The translations under genes and the position numbers were made by a program. Of a stretch of DNA of 46,718 bases, positions 1 to 9,531 are shown in pieces. The DNA comes from Blastococcus sp. TF02A-35 (GTDB taxonomy: Bacteria > Actinomycetota > Actinomycetes > Mycobacteriales > Geodermatophilaceae). The notes under the pieces are model-generated. The model was not told the DNA's origin. It saw only the letters and a list, made by a program, of their open reading frames with translations, and ran no database searches. Every line of letters starts with the position of its first letter. The stretch's first letter is position 1. Where the stretch lies: the NCBI RefSeq assembly GCF_004571075.1, contig NZ_SPQP01000031.1, forward strand, positions 1 to 46,718, given 5' to 3'.

Positions 1-128
1 TGGTGGCCGCGGCCCGGGTGCTGGCGGCCACCAGCCGCGGCAGCAGGCCGGCGGGGTCCTCGCCGGTGCTGCGCGCGACGTGCTCGGCCACCACGCGGTC
101 GATCTCGGCGTACCGCAGCTGGGAGTGA
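1..128 (-). other. TetR-like C-terminal fragment, probably chimeric contig end
   Basis: On the minus strand this stretch is open and uses GC-ending codons throughout. It reads like the C-terminal helices of a TetR-family regulator (segments such as LRYAEIDRVVAEH and GLLPRLVAAS). On the plus strand an in-frame TGA at 126-128 separates it from the RNase E/G reading frame that begins right after it. A TetR gene running into the middle of rne is not biologically sensible, so I infer an assembly join at about 128. Family assignment is from pattern only. Confidence 0.4.
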
Positions 129-2768
129 TCCCGCCGCAGCCGCTCCCGCGGCCGCCGCCCGGCCGAGGAGCAGCCCGAGGCCGAGGCGGCCGACGTCGAG
201 GACGAGCAGGGCGACGACACCGAGGACCGCGACTCCGCCGAGGACCGCGAGGAGGGCGGCTCGTCGGGCAGCCGCCGCCGTCGCCGGGGCCGTCGCGGCC
301 GTGGCCGCGGCCGCAGCGGCGAGGACACCGCGGACTCCGACGACGAGACCGACGAGCGCCCCGTCGACACCGACCAGGACGAGGACGAGGACACCGACCC
401 CGCCGACGAGCCGGGTGACTCCGACGACGACGCCGAGGGCGACGAGTCCGCGAGCGGTTCGAGCACCCGCCGCCGGCGCCGCCGTCGCCGTCGCAGCGGC
501 AGCTCGGGCGGGGACGACGCCTCCGACGACACCGACGACGACGACCGCCCGGAGCGCGCCGGCCGCAACGGCCGCAGCACCAGCGACGACGACGTCCGCG
601 GCATCACCGGCTCCACCCGGCTCGAGGCCAAGCGCCAGCGCCGCCGCGACGGCCGGGACACCGGGCGCCGTCGCCAGCCGATCCTGACCGAGGCCGAGTT
701 CCTGGCCCGTCGCGAGGCCGTGGACCGCAAGATGGTCATCCGGCAGCGGGGCGAGCGGACGCAGATCGCCGTCCTCGAGGACGACATCCTCGTCGAGCAC
801 TACGTGACCCAGGCGTCGGCGACGTCCTTCGCCGGCAACGTCTACCTCGGCCGGGTGCAGAACGTGCTGCCCAGCATGGAGGCGGCGTTCGTCGACATCG
901 GCAAGGGCCGCAACGCCGTCCTGTACGCCGGCGAGGTCAACTGGGACGCCGCGGGCCTCTCGGGCAAGCAGCGCTCGATCGAGACCGCGTTCAAGTCCGG
1001 CGACAAGATCCTGGTGCAGGTCACCAAGGACCCGATCGGCCACAAGGGCGCCCGGCTGACCCAGCAGATCAACCTGCCCGGCCGCTTCCTGGTCTACGTG
1101 CCGGGCGGCTCGATGACGGGGATCAGCCGCAAGCTGCCCGACACCGAGCGCCAGCGGCTCAAGGACATCCTCAAGCGGATCGTCCCCGAGGACGCCGGCG
1201 TGATCATCCGGACCGCCGCGGAGGGCGCCTCGGAGGAGGAGCTGACCCGCGACGTCAACCGGCTGACCGCCCAGTGGGAGGTCATCAAGCAGAAGTCGGA
1301 GTCGACGTCGAACGCGCCGACCCTGCTCTACGGCGAGCCGGACCTGGCGATCCGCGTCATCCGCGACGTCTTCAACGAGGACTTCAAGGAGCTCGTGGTC
1401 CAGGGCGACGACGCCTGGGACACCGTCGAGGCCTACGTGGCGCACGTCAGCCCCGAGCTGACCGAGCGGCTCACCCGCTACACCGGGGAGGGCGACGCCT
1501 TCCGCGACCTGCGCATCGACGAGCAGCTGGCCAAGGCGCTGGACCGCAAGGTGTGGCTGCCCTCGGGCGGCTCGCTGGTGATCGACCGGACCGAGGCGAT
1601 GACCGTCGTCGACGTCAACACCGGCAAGTTCACCGGCTCCGGCGGCAACCTGGAGCAGACCGTCACGCGCAACAACATGGAGGCCGCGGAGGAGATCGTC
1701 CGCCAGCTCCGGCTGCGCGACATCGGCGGCATCATCGTCATCGACTTCATCGACATGGTGCTGGAGAGCAACCGCGACCTCGTGCTGCGCCGGCTCACCG
1801 AGTGCCTGGGCCGCGACCGCACCAAGCACCAGGTCGCCGAGGTCACCTCGCTGGGCCTGGTCCAGATGACCCGCAAGCGCGTGGGCCAGGGCCTGCTGGA
1901 GGTCTTCTCCGAGTCCTGCGAGCACTGCCGCGGGCGCGGGATCATCGTCAGCACCGACCCGGTGGACGAGAAGCGCCGGGGCAACGGTGGCGGCAACGGC
2001 GGCGGGAAGGACTCCGGCGGGGGCGCCAAGGACTCCGGTGGCGGCCGCAACCGCGGCGGCGGCGGCGGCAAGGACCAGGGCCGGGACCAGAACAGGGACC
2101 AGGGCCGGGACCAGAACAGGGACCAGGGCCGGGACGCCGCCAAGGACCCGGCCAAGGACACGGCCGGGGACGACGCCGAGGTGACCGCCGAGGCCGCGCC
2201 GGAGCCGACCACCGAGGCCGAGCCGTCCGAGGGCACGCCGCGCAGCGGCGGGCGTCGCAACCGGGGCCGGCGCAACCGCGGCCAGTCCGGCGAGGACCGC
2301 GCCGCCGAGGACGCCGCCGTGCTCGCCGGCGCCCGGGGGGACGAGGGCGCGCCGGCCGAGCCGGCCGCCGACGGCTCCGCCGAGACGGTGGAGGACGTCG
2401 CACCGCCGGCCGAGCAGCCGGTGGAGCCGGTCGCGGAGCCCGAGGCGGAGACCCAGCCCGGGACCCAGCCCGGGACCCAGCCCGAGGCCCAGCCCGAGGC
2501 AGCGGCCCCGGTCGAGGCCGACGACGTGCTGCCGGCCGGCGAGGTCGCGGCGGTGGAGGCCCCGGAGCAGGACGCGGTGCCGATCACCCCCGCCACGACG
2601 GCGGCGGACGTGACCCCGGACGGGGTCGCGCACAGCACCGACGCCGGTGCCGAGGCAGGCGCCGGTACGCCGGTGGTGCCCGCTGCCGAGGACGTCGCGG
2701 CACCCGCCGCCGCGTCCCGGCCGCGTCGCCGCCGGGCAGCCAGCCGACCCGCAGGCCCGCCCGCGTAG
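129..2768 (+). CDS. rne: ribonuclease E/G (5' end missing)
   Basis: Endoribonuclease for mRNA decay and rRNA/tRNA maturation, cytoplasmic. The reading frame is open from 129, with no start codon before a GTG at 720; that GTG lies inside the conserved part, so the true start is lost at the contig end. 129-700 encodes alternating acidic and Arg-rich low-complexity sequence typical of actinobacterial RNase E N-terminal extensions. The core follows: S1 region ([17 protein letters not shown]), catalytic aspartates in [11 protein letters not shown] (about 1603-1635) and IVIDFIDM (1731-1757), and zinc-link CEHCRGRG (1917-1940). The C-terminus (1975-2765) is Gly/Asp/Pro/Glu-rich disordered sequence with internal repeats and ends in Arg-rich residues. 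The stop is TAG, one of only two in the window. Next to rplU-rpmA, as in other actinobacteria. Confidence 0.93.
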   Translation, partial: SRRSRSRGRRPAEEQPEAEAADVEDEQGDDTEDRDSAEDREEGGSSGSRRRRRGRRGRGRGRSGEDTADSDDETDERPVDTDQDEDEDTDPADEPGDSDDDAEGDESASGSSTRRRRRRRRRSGSSGGDDASDDTDDDDRPERAGRNGRSTSDDDVRGITGSTRLEAKRQRRRDGRDTGRRRQPILTEAEFLARREAVDRKMVIRQRGERTQIAVLEDDILVEHYVTQASATSFAGNVYLGRVQNVLPSMEAAFVDIGKGRNAVLYAGEVNWDAAGLSGKQRSIETAFKSGDKILVQVTKDPIGHKGARLTQQINLPGRFLVYVPGGSMTGISRKLPDTERQRLKDILKRIVPEDAGVIIRTAAEGASEEELTRDVNRLTAQWEVIKQKSESTSNAPTLLYGEPDLAIRVIRDVFNEDFKELVVQGDDAWDTVEAYVAHVSPELTERLTRYTGEGDAFRDLRIDEQLAKALDRKVWLPSGGSLVIDRTEAMTVVDVNTGKFTGSGGNLEQTVTRNNMEAAEEIVRQLRLRDIGGIIVIDFIDMVLESNRDLVLRRLTECLGRDRTKHQVAEVTSLGLVQMTRKRVGQGLLEVFSESCEHCRGRGIIVSTDPVDEKRRGNGGGNGGGKDSGGGAKDSGGGRNRGGGGGKDQGRDQNRDQGRDQNRDQGRDAAKDPAKDTAGDDAEVTAEAAPEPTTEAEPSEGTPRSGGRRNRGRRNRGQSGEDRAAEDAAVLAGARGDEGAPAEPAADGSAETVEDVAPPAEQPVEPVAEPEAETQPGTQPGTQPEAQPEAAAPVEADDVLPAGEVAAVEAPEQDAVPITPATTAADVTPDGVAHSTDAGAEAGAGTPVVPAAEDVAAPAAASRPRRRRAASRPAGPPA
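2073..2135 (+). repeat. 24-base tandem repeat inside rne
   Basis: A 24-base unit encoding DQGRDQNR occurs at 2073-2096 and 2097-2120, with a partial third copy to 2135. A second repeat of 12 bases (encoding TQPG/AQPE) runs about 2451-2498. Both lie in the disordered tail of RNase E/G and keep the reading frame, so copy-number change would alter only linker length. Confidence 0.8.
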
Positions 2769-2831
2769 GGCGGCGACCCGGGTCAGCAGGACCACAACCA
2801 GGGCGTGTCGACCGGCCGCGGGCCGCTCGGG

Positions 2832-2837
2832 TACGCT
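2832..2837 (+). promoter_or_regulatory. possible -10 element for rplU-rpmA
   Basis: TACGCT at 2832-2837 in the 209-base gap between rne and rplU fits an actinobacterial -10 hexamer and would give a leader of about 135 bases. No convincing -35 is visible. The rest of the gap (2769-2977) shows no gene. Confidence 0.35.
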
Positions 2838-2977
2838 GGTCGGGTTGCTGCGCCCCCGCGCAGGCGCCTCCGGGTGCCGCCGGGACGGCGTGCGCAGCCC
2901 GTCCAAGCACCCGGCACCTGCTCCGGTCGTGCGCGCCGGACACAGAGCTTGACGTAGAAGCGAACGAGGAGTCAGTG

Positions 2978-3289
2978 GTGTACGCAGTGGTGAAGGCCGG
3001 CGGCAGCCAGCACAAGGTGGCCGTGGGCGACACGTTCACGATCAACCGCCTGGCCGGTGCGGCGGGCGACAAGGTCGCTCTCCCGGCCATCCTGCTGGTG
3101 GACGGCGACACCGTCACCAGCGACGCCGCGGCCCTGGCCAAGGTGACCGTGACCGGTGAGATCCTCGAGCACGGCAAGGGCCCGAAGATCCACATCCACA
3201 AGTTCAAGAACAAGACCGGCTACCACAAGCGGCAGGGGCACCGTCAGCCCCTGACCAGCGTCGTGGTCCGCGACATCTCGAAGGGCTGA
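2978..3289 (+). CDS. rplU: 50S ribosomal protein bL21
   Basis: Large-subunit ribosomal protein that binds 23S rRNA. 103 residues, the normal length; begins [18 protein letters not shown] and ends with the L21 signature region ([17 protein letters not shown]). GTG 2978 is chosen because GAGGAG at 2966-2971 is six bases upstream; a GTG one codon earlier is too close to it. Followed after seven bases by rpmA, the usual pair. Confidence 0.97.
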   Translation: MYAVVKAGGSQHKVAVGDTFTINRLAGAAGDKVALPAILLVDGDTVTSDAAALAKVTVTGEILEHGKGPKIHIHKFKNKTGYHKRQGHRQPLTSVVVRDISKG

Positions 3290-3296
3290 CGCTGAC

Positions 3297-3554
3297 ATGG
3301 CACACAAGAAGGGCGCCTCGTCCTCCCGCAACGGCCGCGACTCGAACGCTCAGCGCCTCGGCGTCAAGCGCTTCGGTGGCCAGGTCGTGAAGGCCGGCGA
3401 GATCATCGTCCGCCAGCGCGGCACCCACTTCCACCCGGGCCTGGGCGTCGGCCGCGGCAGCGACGACACGCTGTTCGCGCTCGCTGCCGGCGCCGTGACC
3501 TTCGGCACGCGGCGGGGACGCAAGACCGTCTCCATCTCCGCGGTCGAGGCCTGA
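3297..3554 (+). CDS. rpmA: 50S ribosomal protein bL27
   Basis: Large-subunit protein whose N-terminal tail reaches the peptidyl transferase centre. 85 residues, starting [20 protein letters not shown], with the conserved [13 protein letters not shown] block. The N-terminus starts directly with AHKKG, so there is no Firmicutes-type cleavable extension. Cotranscribed with rplU; a strong hairpin follows. Confidence 0.97.
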   Translation: MAHKKGASSSRNGRDSNAQRLGVKRFGGQVVKAGEIIVRQRGTHFHPGLGVGRGSDDTLFALAAGAVTFGTRRGRKTVSISAVEA

Positions 3555-3573
3555 GCACTCGAACGATCCGCTT

Positions 3574-3608
3574 CACGAGCGCACGGGCCTTGTGCCCGTG
3601 CGCTCGTG
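3574..3608 (+). terminator. strong hairpin terminator after rpmA
   Basis: Perfect 15-base-pair stem: arm 3574-3588, loop CTTGT 3589-3593, arm 3594-3608. No real T-tract follows (GGCGTTTCGCG), as is common for actinobacterial terminators. It separates the rplU-rpmA unit from obgE. Confidence 0.8.
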
Positions 3609-3630
3609 GCGTTTCGCGAGTAGCTGACTG

Positions 3631-5196
3631 ATGGCCGCCTTCGTCGACCGCGTCACCATCCACGTCGCCGCCGGGAACGGCGGGCACGGCGTGGCCTCGG
3701 TGCACCGCGAGAAGTACAAGCCGCTCGGTGGGCCCGACGGGGGCAACGGCGGGGACGGCGGCGACGTCGTCCTCGAGGTCGACCCCAACGTGCACACCCT
3801 GCTGGACTTCCACCACCGGCCGCACCAGAAGGCCGCGAACGGCCGCCCCGGCGCCGGCAGCAACCGGCACGGCGCCCGCGGCGAGGACCGCGTCCTGCGC
3901 GTCCCCGAGGGCACCGTCGTGAGCACGTCCGACGGCCGGGTCATCGCCGACCTCATGGGCGCGGGCACCCGCGTCGTCCTCGCGCACGGCGGCAAGGGCG
4001 GGCTCGGCAACGCCGCGCTGGCCAACGCCCGTCGCAAGGCCCCCGGCTTCGCGCTGCTCGGCGAGCCGGGCGAGGCGTTCGACGCCGTCATCGAGCTGAA
4101 GAGCATCGCCGACGTCGGCCTGGTCGGCTTCCCCTCCGCCGGCAAGTCCTCCCTGGTCGCGGCCATGTCGGCGGCGCGGCCGAAGATCGCCGACTACCCG
4201 TTCACCACGCTGGTGCCCAACCTCGGCGTGGTCCGCTCGGGCGACACGGTCTACACGATGGCCGACGTCCCCGGCCTCATCCCCGGGGCGTCGGCGGGCA
4301 AGGGCCTGGGCGTGCAGTTCCTGCGGCACGTCGAGCGCTGCGCCGTCCTGGTGCACGTGGTCGACATGGCCACGATGGAGCCCGGCCGCGACCCCGAGAC
4401 CGACATCGACGCGCTCGAGCACGAGCTGGCCGAGTACGGCGGCGACGAGCTGGACCTCGTGGGCCGGCTGCGCATCGCCGTCCTCAACAAGATCGACGTG
4501 CCCGACGGCCGGGAGCTGGTGGACCTCGTCCGCGGCGCCCTCGAGGCCCGTGGCCTCGAGGTGTACCCGATCAGCGCCGTCACGGGGGAGGGGCTCAGCG
4601 CCTTCGGCTACGCCCTGGCCCGCGCCGTCGAGGAGCACCGCGCCTCGCTGCCGGCGCCCGAGCCGGTGCGCATCACGCTCACCCCGCGCGCGGTCGACGA
4701 CACGGGCTTCACCGTCGAGCGCGACCCCGAGGACCCGGAGGGCTTCGTGGTCCGCGGCGTCAAGCCGGAGCGCTGGGTGCGCCAGACCGACTTCACCAAC
4801 GACGAGGCCGTGGGCTTCCTCGCCGACCGGCTCAACCGGCTGGGCGTCGAGGAGGAGCTGGCCAAGGCCGGGGCCCGCGAGGGCGACGCCGTCACCATCG
4901 GCGGGGTCACCTTCGACTGGTCCCCGACGCTGCCGGCCGGCACCCTCACCGCCGAGGAGTCGGCGGGCCTGGGTGGTCGTGGCACCGACAACCGCCTCGA
5001 GGACAACCGCCGCATCGGCGCCGCCGAGCGGCTGGCGGCCAAGCAGGCCCGCCGGATGCCGTTCGAGGCCGGCGAGCAGGGCTGGACCGACGAGGACCTG
5101 GAGGGCGTCGACGTCCTCGACCACGCGGACGACGACGTCGAGGACGAGACGGACGGGGACATGGCCGACGACGTGCTGGTGGACGGCGAGCGGTGA
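3631..5196 (+). CDS. obgE: Obg-family GTPase (ObgE/CgtA)
   Basis: Essential ribosome-assembly GTPase of the 50S subunit, also linked to stress control. 521 residues. Glycine-rich Obg fold at about 1-158, then the G domain with G1 GFPSAGKSS near residue 166, DVPGL near 212 and NKID near 287, then the OCT domain at about 345-425 and a final acidic tail. Slightly longer than the usual 430-480 residues because of this tail, as in other actinobacteria. The stop overlaps the proB GTG by four bases (GTGA), so the two are translationally coupled. Confidence 0.97.
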   Translation: MAAFVDRVTIHVAAGNGGHGVASVHREKYKPLGGPDGGNGGDGGDVVLEVDPNVHTLLDFHHRPHQKAANGRPGAGSNRHGARGEDRVLRVPEGTVVSTSDGRVIADLMGAGTRVVLAHGGKGGLGNAALANARRKAPGFALLGEPGEAFDAVIELKSIADVGLVGFPSAGKSSLVAAMSAARPKIADYPFTTLVPNLGVVRSGDTVYTMADVPGLIPGASAGKGLGVQFLRHVERCAVLVHVVDMATMEPGRDPETDIDALEHELAEYGGDELDLVGRLRIAVLNKIDVPDGRELVDLVRGALEARGLEVYPISAVTGEGLSAFGYALARAVEEHRASLPAPEPVRITLTPRAVDDTGFTVERDPEDPEGFVVRGVKPERWVRQTDFTNDEAVGFLADRLNRLGVEEELAKAGAREGDAVTIGGVTFDWSPTLPAGTLTAEESAGLGGRGTDNRLEDNRRIGAAERLAAKQARRMPFEAGEQGWTDEDLEGVDVLDHADDDVEDETDGDMADDVLVDGER

Positions 5197-6332
5197 CCGC
5201 GCAGGCCCCCACCGCTGTCCCCGCGCGCCCGGAGATCGCCGGTGCGGGCCGCGTCGTGGTCAAGGTTGGCTCCTCGTCGCTGACCACGCTGCCCGGCGGG
5301 CTGGACGCCGACCGGCTCACCGCGCTGGTCGACGTCCTCGCCGCCGTCCGGGCGTCGGGCCGCCAGGTGGTGCTGGTCTCCTCCGGCGCCATCGCGGCCG
5401 GGCTCGCGCCGCTGGGGATCGACGGCCGCCCGCGCGACCTGGCCACGGCCCAGGCGGCGGCCAGCGTGGGGCAGCTGCGGCTGGTCCAGACCTACGCCGA
5501 CGCGTTCGGCCGGCACGGGATCACCGTGGGCCAGGTGCTGCTCACCGCCGACGACCTCACCCGCCGCAGCCACTACCGCAACGCCCGCCAGACCGTGGAC
5601 CGGCTGCTGGACCTCGGGGTGCTCCCGGTGGTCAACGAGAACGACACCGTGGCCACCGAGGAGATCCGGTTCGGCGACAACGACCGGCTCGCCGCCCTCG
5701 TCGCGCACGTCGCGAGGGCGGAGGCGCTGGTGCTGCTGTCCGACGTCGACGGCGTCTACGACGGCGACCCCCGCACGGGCCCGGCCGAGCTGGTCGACAC
5801 CGTCCGCGGCCGCAGCGACCTGGCCTCGGTCACGCTCGGCTCGGCCAGCCGCAACGGCGTGGGCACCGGCGGCATGGCGACCAAGGTGGAGGCGGCGTTC
5901 ATCGCCGCGCACGCCGGGGTCCCCGTCGTCGTCACCTCCACGCCCCAGGCGGCGGGCGCGCTCGCCGGCGACCGGGTGGGCACGCTGTTCGCCCCGATGG
6001 GGAAGCGGCCCAGCGCGCGGCAGTTCTGGCTGCGCTACGCCAGCCGCCCCCGGGGCCGGCTGATCCTGGACGCCGGTGCGGTGACCGCGGTGCGGGAGCG
6101 GCACGCCTCGCTGCTGGCCGCGGGCATCACCGGTGTCGCGGGGGAGTTCCTCGCCGACGACCCGGTCGAGCTGGTCGGCCCCGACGGTGTGGTGGTTGCC
6201 CGCGGGCTGGTGGCCTACGACGCCCGGGAGATGCCGGCGCTGCTGGGCCGCAAGACCGGGGACCTGCCTCCGGAGCACCGGCGCGAGGTCGTGCACCGCG
6301 ACGAGATGGTGCTGGTCGGACGTCTGCGCTGA
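5193..6332 (+). CDS. proB: glutamate 5-kinase
   Basis: First step of proline synthesis: ATP phosphorylates glutamate to glutamyl 5-phosphate. 379 residues: amino-acid-kinase domain with [11 protein letters not shown] near the N-terminus, [27 protein letters not shown] and [12 protein letters not shown], then a C-terminal PUA domain (about 285-365). GTG 5193 overlaps the obgE stop. In most actinobacteria proA follows closely; here proA is about 6.9 kb away, beyond the zinc island. Confidence 0.97.
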   Translation: MTAQAPTAVPARPEIAGAGRVVVKVGSSSLTTLPGGLDADRLTALVDVLAAVRASGRQVVLVSSGAIAAGLAPLGIDGRPRDLATAQAAASVGQLRLVQTYADAFGRHGITVGQVLLTADDLTRRSHYRNARQTVDRLLDLGVLPVVNENDTVATEEIRFGDNDRLAALVAHVARAEALVLLSDVDGVYDGDPRTGPAELVDTVRGRSDLASVTLGSASRNGVGTGGMATKVEAAFIAAHAGVPVVVTSTPQAAGALAGDRVGTLFAPMGKRPSARQFWLRYASRPRGRLILDAGAVTAVRERHASLLAAGITGVAGEFLADDPVELVGPDGVVVARGLVAYDAREMPALLGRKTGDLPPEHRREVVHRDEMVLVGRLR

Positions 6333-6362
6333 CCCGTGACGGGCGGCTGAGAGACTGACCCG

Positions 6363-6845
6363 GTGACGATCCGCCCCATCCGCGAAGTCGGTGACCCCGT
6401 GCTGCGCACCCCGACCGACGAGGTGCGCTCGTTCGACCGAGAGCTGGCCGCGCTGGTCCGCGACCTGCTCGAGACGGTGGACCACCCCGGGCGGGCAGGC
6501 CTGGCGGCGAACCAAATCGGCGTCGGCAAGCGCGCGTTCTCGTACAACGTCGACGGCGTGATCGGGCACGTGGTGAACCCGCGGATCGTGGAGCTGTCGG
6601 AGGAGACGCAGGACGGCGACGAGGGCTGCCTCTCCGTCCCCGGCATCTGGGCGCCCACGGTCCGCGCCATGCACGCGGTCGTCGAGGGCGTGGACCTGAA
6701 CGGCGAGCCGGTGCGCGTGGAGGGCAGCGGGCTGCTGGCCCGGTGCCTGCAGCACGAGGTGGACCACCTCGACGGCAAGCTCTTCCTCGACCGGCTCACC
6801 GGCGAGGCGCGGAAGTCCGCCCTGCGCGCGCTGCGGAACCGCTGA
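6363..6845 (+). CDS. def: peptide deformylase
   Basis: Removes the formyl group from nascent N-terminal Met. 160 residues with all three motifs: [16 protein letters not shown] and QHEVDHLDG, giving the Cys and two His metal ligands. GTG start at 6363, 30 bases after proB. The enzyme needs a metal (Fe or Zn), and it borders the zinc-starvation island, but it lies on the opposite strand from its neighbour and has no Zur box of its own, so membership in the zinc response is only a possibility. Confidence 0.95.
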   Translation: MTIRPIREVGDPVLRTPTDEVRSFDRELAALVRDLLETVDHPGRAGLAANQIGVGKRAFSYNVDGVIGHVVNPRIVELSEETQDGDEGCLSVPGIWAPTVRAMHAVVEGVDLNGEPVRVEGSGLLARCLQHEVDHLDGKLFLDRLTGEARKSALRALRNR

Positions 6846-6885
6846 GCCGTCCGGGGCGGCGCTCCGGAGGCCCAGCGGCCGGTCG

Positions 6886-7104
6886 TCAGCGCCCCCTCGT
6901 GGGGTAGGGGAGCAGGGCCATCTCCCGGGCGTTCTTGATCGCCGTCGTGACCTGCCGGTGCTGCTGGGGGTCGAGGCCGGTCACCCGGCGGCTACGGATC
7001 TTGCCCCGGTCGGACAGGAACGCCCGGAGGGTCGCGACGTCGTGCCAGCTCACCGGCCCGTCGAGTCGCGCCCTCCGCCGGGCCGGCGGCCGCTGCGCGG
7101 TCAC
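6886..7104 (-). CDS. rpsR2: 30S ribosomal protein bS18, zinc-free paralogue
   Basis: 72 residues with S18 core features ([31 protein letters not shown]). It contains no cysteine, so it belongs to the zinc-independent class that replaces zinc-binding S18 under zinc starvation. Last gene of the rpmB-rpmG-rpsN2-rpsR2 operon; its GTG start overlaps the rpsN2 stop (GTGA). Expected to be Zur-repressed from 7893-7907. Converges with def over a 40-base gap with no clear terminator. Confidence 0.9.
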   Translation of the reverse strand: MTAQRPPARRRARLDGPVSWHDVATLRAFLSDRGKIRSRRVTGLDPQQHRQVTTAIKNAREMALLPYPTRGR

Positions 7105-7403
7105 CAGCTGCTCCTCCGGATACCGGGCAGCTCACCGGCGTGCGCCATCTGGCGGAAGCGGACCCGCGAGAGGCCGAACTTCCGCAGGTGCCCGCGCGGG
7201 CGGCCGTCGGCGACGTCGCGGTTGCGCAGCCGGGTAGGGCTCGCGTCGCGGGGGAGGCGTTGCAGGGACCGCAGCGCATCGGCGCGCTCCGCGGTCGTGG
7301 CGGCGGTGCGCAGGACCTCCTTGAGCTCGGCACGGCGCTCGGCGTAGCGGGCGACCACCTCGCGGCGCTGCCGGTCGCGGACGACCTTCGACGTCTTGGC
7401 CAT
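7101..7403 (-). CDS. rpsN2: 30S ribosomal protein uS14, zinc-free paralogue
   Basis: 100 residues, the long cysteine-free S14 type. Starts [20 protein letters not shown] and carries [20 protein letters not shown] where zinc-binding S14 has a CxxC zinc finger. Replaces the zinc form in ribosomes assembled without zinc. One base separates it from rpmG and it overlaps rpsR2. Confidence 0.94.
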   Translation of the reverse strand: MAKTSKVVRDRQRREVVARYAERRAELKEVLRTAATTAERADALRSLQRLPRDASPTRLRNRDVADGRPRGHLRKFGLSRVRFRQMAHAGELPGIRRSSW

Positions 7404-7404
7404 C

Positions 7405-7572
7405 TCAGCGCTCCTCCCTGAACTCGACGTGGCGGCGGACCACCGGGTCGTACTTGCGGAGCACGAGCCGGTCGGGGTCGTTGCGCCGGTTCTTCCGGGT
7501 CACGTACGTGTATCCGGTCCCGGCGGTCGACGTGAGCCTGATGACCGGGCGGATGTCGGTCGACCGGGCCAT
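7405..7572 (-). CDS. rpmG: 50S ribosomal protein bL33, zinc-free paralogue
   Basis: 55 residues, [20 protein letters not shown] through a conserved [22 protein letters not shown] block. No cysteine, so the zinc-free class. ATG 7572 shares its first base with the last base of the rpmB stop (TGATG), which fixes the start; longer in-frame starts upstream would lie inside rpmB. Confidence 0.95.
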   Translation of the reverse strand: MARSTDIRPVIRLTSTAGTGYTYVTRKNRRNDPDRLVLRKYDPVVRRHVEFREER

Positions 7573-7838
7573 CAGGCGGTCCGTCCGGGGCCGAGCCGGC
7601 GCCGCACGTCGGGGTCGGTGGTGCGCAGCCGGGCGACCACGGCCTCGATGCCCTGGGCGTCGATCGTCCTGATCCCCTTGGCCGAGACGGTCAGCCGGAT
7701 CCACCGGTCCTCGCTGGGCAGGAAGAAGCGCCTCCGCTGCAGGTTGGGGTCGAACCGGCGGGTGGTCCGCCGGTGGGAGTGGCTGACCGTCTTGCCGAAG
7801 CTCGGTCGCCGGCCGGCCACCTCGCAGTAGGTGGCCAT
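7572..7838 (-). CDS. rpmB: 50S ribosomal protein bL28, zinc-free paralogue
   Basis: 88 residues starting [20 protein letters not shown]. Zinc-type L28 has CEVCG here; this copy keeps only the first Cys (CEVAG) and lacks the downstream pair, so it cannot form the four-Cys site. First gene of the zinc-free ribosomal operon. ATG 7838 is preceded by GGAGGTG. The Zur operator lies 55-69 bases upstream. Confidence 0.94.
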   Translation of the reverse strand: MATYCEVAGRRPSFGKTVSHSHRRTTRRFDPNLQRRRFFLPSEDRWIRLTVSAKGIRTIDAQGIEAVVARLRTTDPDVRRRLGPGRTA

Positions 7839-7884
7839 GGCACCTCCATGGGTCGGGCCCCGGTCCGTCCCAGGGCGTGCAGGG

Positions 7885-7921
7885 ACCCTAGATGAGAATA
7901 ATTCCCACTTCACGTTAGGGT
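7885..7921. promoter_or_regulatory. divergent promoters with Zur operator (7893-7907)
   Basis: Zur box TGAGAATAATTCCCA at 7893-7907: seven-base arms around a central A, one mismatch between arms, matching the actinobacterial Zur consensus. It is flanked by two identical -10 hexamers TAGGGT, one on the minus strand (7885-7890) for rpmB and one on the plus strand (7916-7921) six bases before the cobW ATG. One bound repressor could block both promoters. The same motif recurs at the znuA start. Confidence 0.87.
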
Positions 7922-7927
7922 GGTGGC

Positions 7928-9199
7928 ATGGAGAACCGCCGCACCCCTCTGGTCGTCGTCACCGGCCTGGACGCCGCGCACTGCGGCCGGGTGAGCAGGG
8001 ACCTGCTCGACCGGCCCGGCACGGTCGTCGTCCACCACGACGTGGGCCAGCTCGGTCAGGGCGTCGTGGTCAGGACCGTCGCGCGCCGCTCCGCAGGGCT
8101 GGTCGTCGAGGACCGCACCGCCGTGGAGCTCGCCCACGGGTGCCTGTCCTGCACGCTCCGCCTCGACCTGCTGCCGCTGCTCCGCGAGCTGGGCCGACGC
8201 GCGTCGGTCCAGCGCATCGTGCTGCGGCTGGACCCCGCGCTGGAGCCGGAGCACCTCTGCTGGGCCATCGGGAACCTGCTGCTCGACGACGAGGGCGGCG
8301 CCACGTCCACCGCCGGGGACCACGTCGAGGTCGCCGGCGTCCTGGCCGTCGTCGACGGCCGCACCTGGCTGGACGACGTGACCTCGGGGGACGACCTCGT
8401 CGACCGCGGGCTCGCTGCCATGCCGGACGACGAGCGGAGCCTCGCCCAGGTCGCCCTCGGCCAGGTGGCCTTCGCCGACGGCCTCCTGGTGGCCGGCCGG
8501 CACGTCGACGCGTGGACCCGTGCCCGGCTGGACGCGGTCCTCGACCGCCTCGTCTCCGGGACGCCCCGGTGCGACGTGAGCGTGGGGCCGGAGCGGCTGC
8601 TCGCGGCCCTCGGCCCGGGTGCCCGGCGTGGCCGGCCGACCTCCGTCGACGACCCGCTGCTGCCGGGCATGCCGCCGGTCGGGGAGGACGTCGGCGTGAG
8701 CATCGTCCGGTTCGGCTCCACCCGGCCCTTCCACCCGGAGCGGTTCCACGAGGCCCTGGACGTGCTCCTGGAGGGCGTGGTGTGCAGCCGGGGGCGGCTC
8801 TGGCTGGCCACCCGGCACGACCGCGCCCTCTGGCTGGAGTCCGCCGGCCAGGGGCTCCGCATCGGTGACGCCGGACCCTGGCTGGCCACCCTGCCCGACG
8901 ACGGCCCCGCCTGGGACCAGGTCGCCCCGGAACGCCGGGTCGCGGCCGCGCTCCGCTGGGACCCGCTGCACGGGGACCGGCACACCGAGCTGGTGGTGCT
9001 CTCCCACCGGCAGCCAGGCGTGGCGGTCATCGAGGCCCTCGACGCGGCGCTGCTCACCGACGACGAGCTGGCCGCCGGGCCCGAGGTGTGGCGGGAGCTC
9101 GGCGACCCCTTCGGTGCCTGGCACGAGGACCCCTGCGAGGGGACACCGCCGGCCGACGACCGGACCGCATCCACCACCGACCGAGAGGACCGTTCCTGA
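7928..9199 (+). CDS. CobW/Mrf-like protein with degenerate P-loop
   Basis: 423 residues. CobW/COG0523 proteins are GTP-driven zinc chaperones; a mycobacterial relative in an equivalent zinc-free ribosomal protein operon (Mrf) recruits the hibernation factor to ribosomes. The N-terminus starts with the family strand ([15 protein letters not shown]), but the Walker A lysine motif (GxxGxGKT) is replaced, and the metal motif CxCC is reduced to HGCLSCTLR (about residue 72-80). The C-terminal CobW_C region is recognisable ([21 protein letters not shown]). It probably does not hydrolyse GTP; a structural or ribosome-binding role is inferred. Heads the operon with rpmE2, the mini-L32 and a ferredoxin-like gene; the stop overlaps rpmE2 (TGATG). 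Start fits a leaderless mRNA under Zur control. Confidence 0.85.
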   Translation: MENRRTPLVVVTGLDAAHCGRVSRDLLDRPGTVVVHHDVGQLGQGVVVRTVARRSAGLVVEDRTAVELAHGCLSCTLRLDLLPLLRELGRRASVQRIVLRLDPALEPEHLCWAIGNLLLDDEGGATSTAGDHVEVAGVLAVVDGRTWLDDVTSGDDLVDRGLAAMPDDERSLAQVALGQVAFADGLLVAGRHVDAWTRARLDAVLDRLVSGTPRCDVSVGPERLLAALGPGARRGRPTSVDDPLLPGMPPVGEDVGVSIVRFGSTRPFHPERFHEALDVLLEGVVCSRGRLWLATRHDRALWLESAGQGLRIGDAGPWLATLPDDGPAWDQVAPERRVAAALRWDPLHGDRHTELVVLSHRQPGVAVIEALDAALLTDDELAAGPEVWRELGDPFGAWHEDPCEGTPPADDRTASTTDREDRS

Positions 9200-9450
9200 T
9201 GCGCCGAGGCATCCACCCCGAGTACCGCACCGTCGTCTTCCGCGACGCCGGCACCGGAGCCACGTACCGGACCAGGTCCACGGTGCCGGCCGACCAGACC
9301 GTCGAGCTGGACGGTCAGACCTACCCGCTCGTCGTCGTCGACGTCAGCGCCTCGTCGCACCCGCTGTGGTCGGGCACCCAGCGCGTGCTCGACACGGCCG
9401 GTCGCGTGGAGCGGTTCCACCGCCGCTACGGCACGCGGGCGGAGGGCTGA
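9199..9450 (+). CDS. rpmE2: 50S ribosomal protein bL31 type B (zinc-free)
   Basis: 83 residues, [20 protein letters not shown] with the L31 C-terminal signature [20 protein letters not shown]. No cysteine; type B L31 replaces the zinc-binding type and frees zinc. ATG 9199 overlaps the cobW stop by one base, so longer in-frame starts inside cobW are rejected. Confidence 0.96.
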   Translation: MRRGIHPEYRTVVFRDAGTGATYRTRSTVPADQTVELDGQTYPLVVVDVSASSHPLWSGTQRVLDTAGRVERFHRRYGTRAEG

Positions 9451-9453
9451 GCG

Positions 9454-9531
9454 GTGGCCGTACCGAAGCGACGCACCTCCCGGTCCCGCACCCGTTCGTG
9501 CCGGGCGTACGAGCGGGGGCTCCTCCGGTGA
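9454..9531 (+). CDS. miniature L32-like ribosomal protein (25 residues)
   Basis: A 25-codon frame that starts at GTG 9454, three bases after rpmE2, and overlaps the next gene by GTGA. The product begins MAVPKRRTSRSRTRS, a direct match to the start of bL32 (MAVPKRR.SRSNTR). It then ends after CRAYERGLLR instead of continuing to the usual 55-60 residues, so the whole C-terminal half (zinc ribbon in the zinc form) is absent. Position in a Zur-controlled operon with other zinc-free paralogues supports a function in the same response. It could be a remnant, but both flanking junctions are the tight type used by real genes here. Confidence 0.7.
   Translation: MAVPKRRTSRSRTRSCRAYERGLLR

Noticed and set aside
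126-128. In-frame TGA before rne considered as a recoded codon
   Set aside because: The sequence upstream of it does not resemble RNase E and codes on the other strand, and Sec here is read from UAG, so a chimeric join is simpler.
2073-2498. CRISPR-like array in rne
   Set aside because: Repeats are directly tandem without spacers and keep the reading frame of a disordered protein tail.
2766-2768. TAG ending rne considered as a Sec codon
   Set aside because: The C-terminal tail ends with the Arg-rich motif usual for the family, and no SECIS-like hairpin or redox motif is evident.
6846-6885. Terminator between def and rpsR2
   Set aside because: Only GC-rich sequence without a clear stem-loop.
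7928-9199. cobW-like gene as a pseudogene
   Set aside because: The frame is intact over 423 codons, tightly coupled to rpmE2 and under a Zur box; loss of the P-loop looks like functional divergence.
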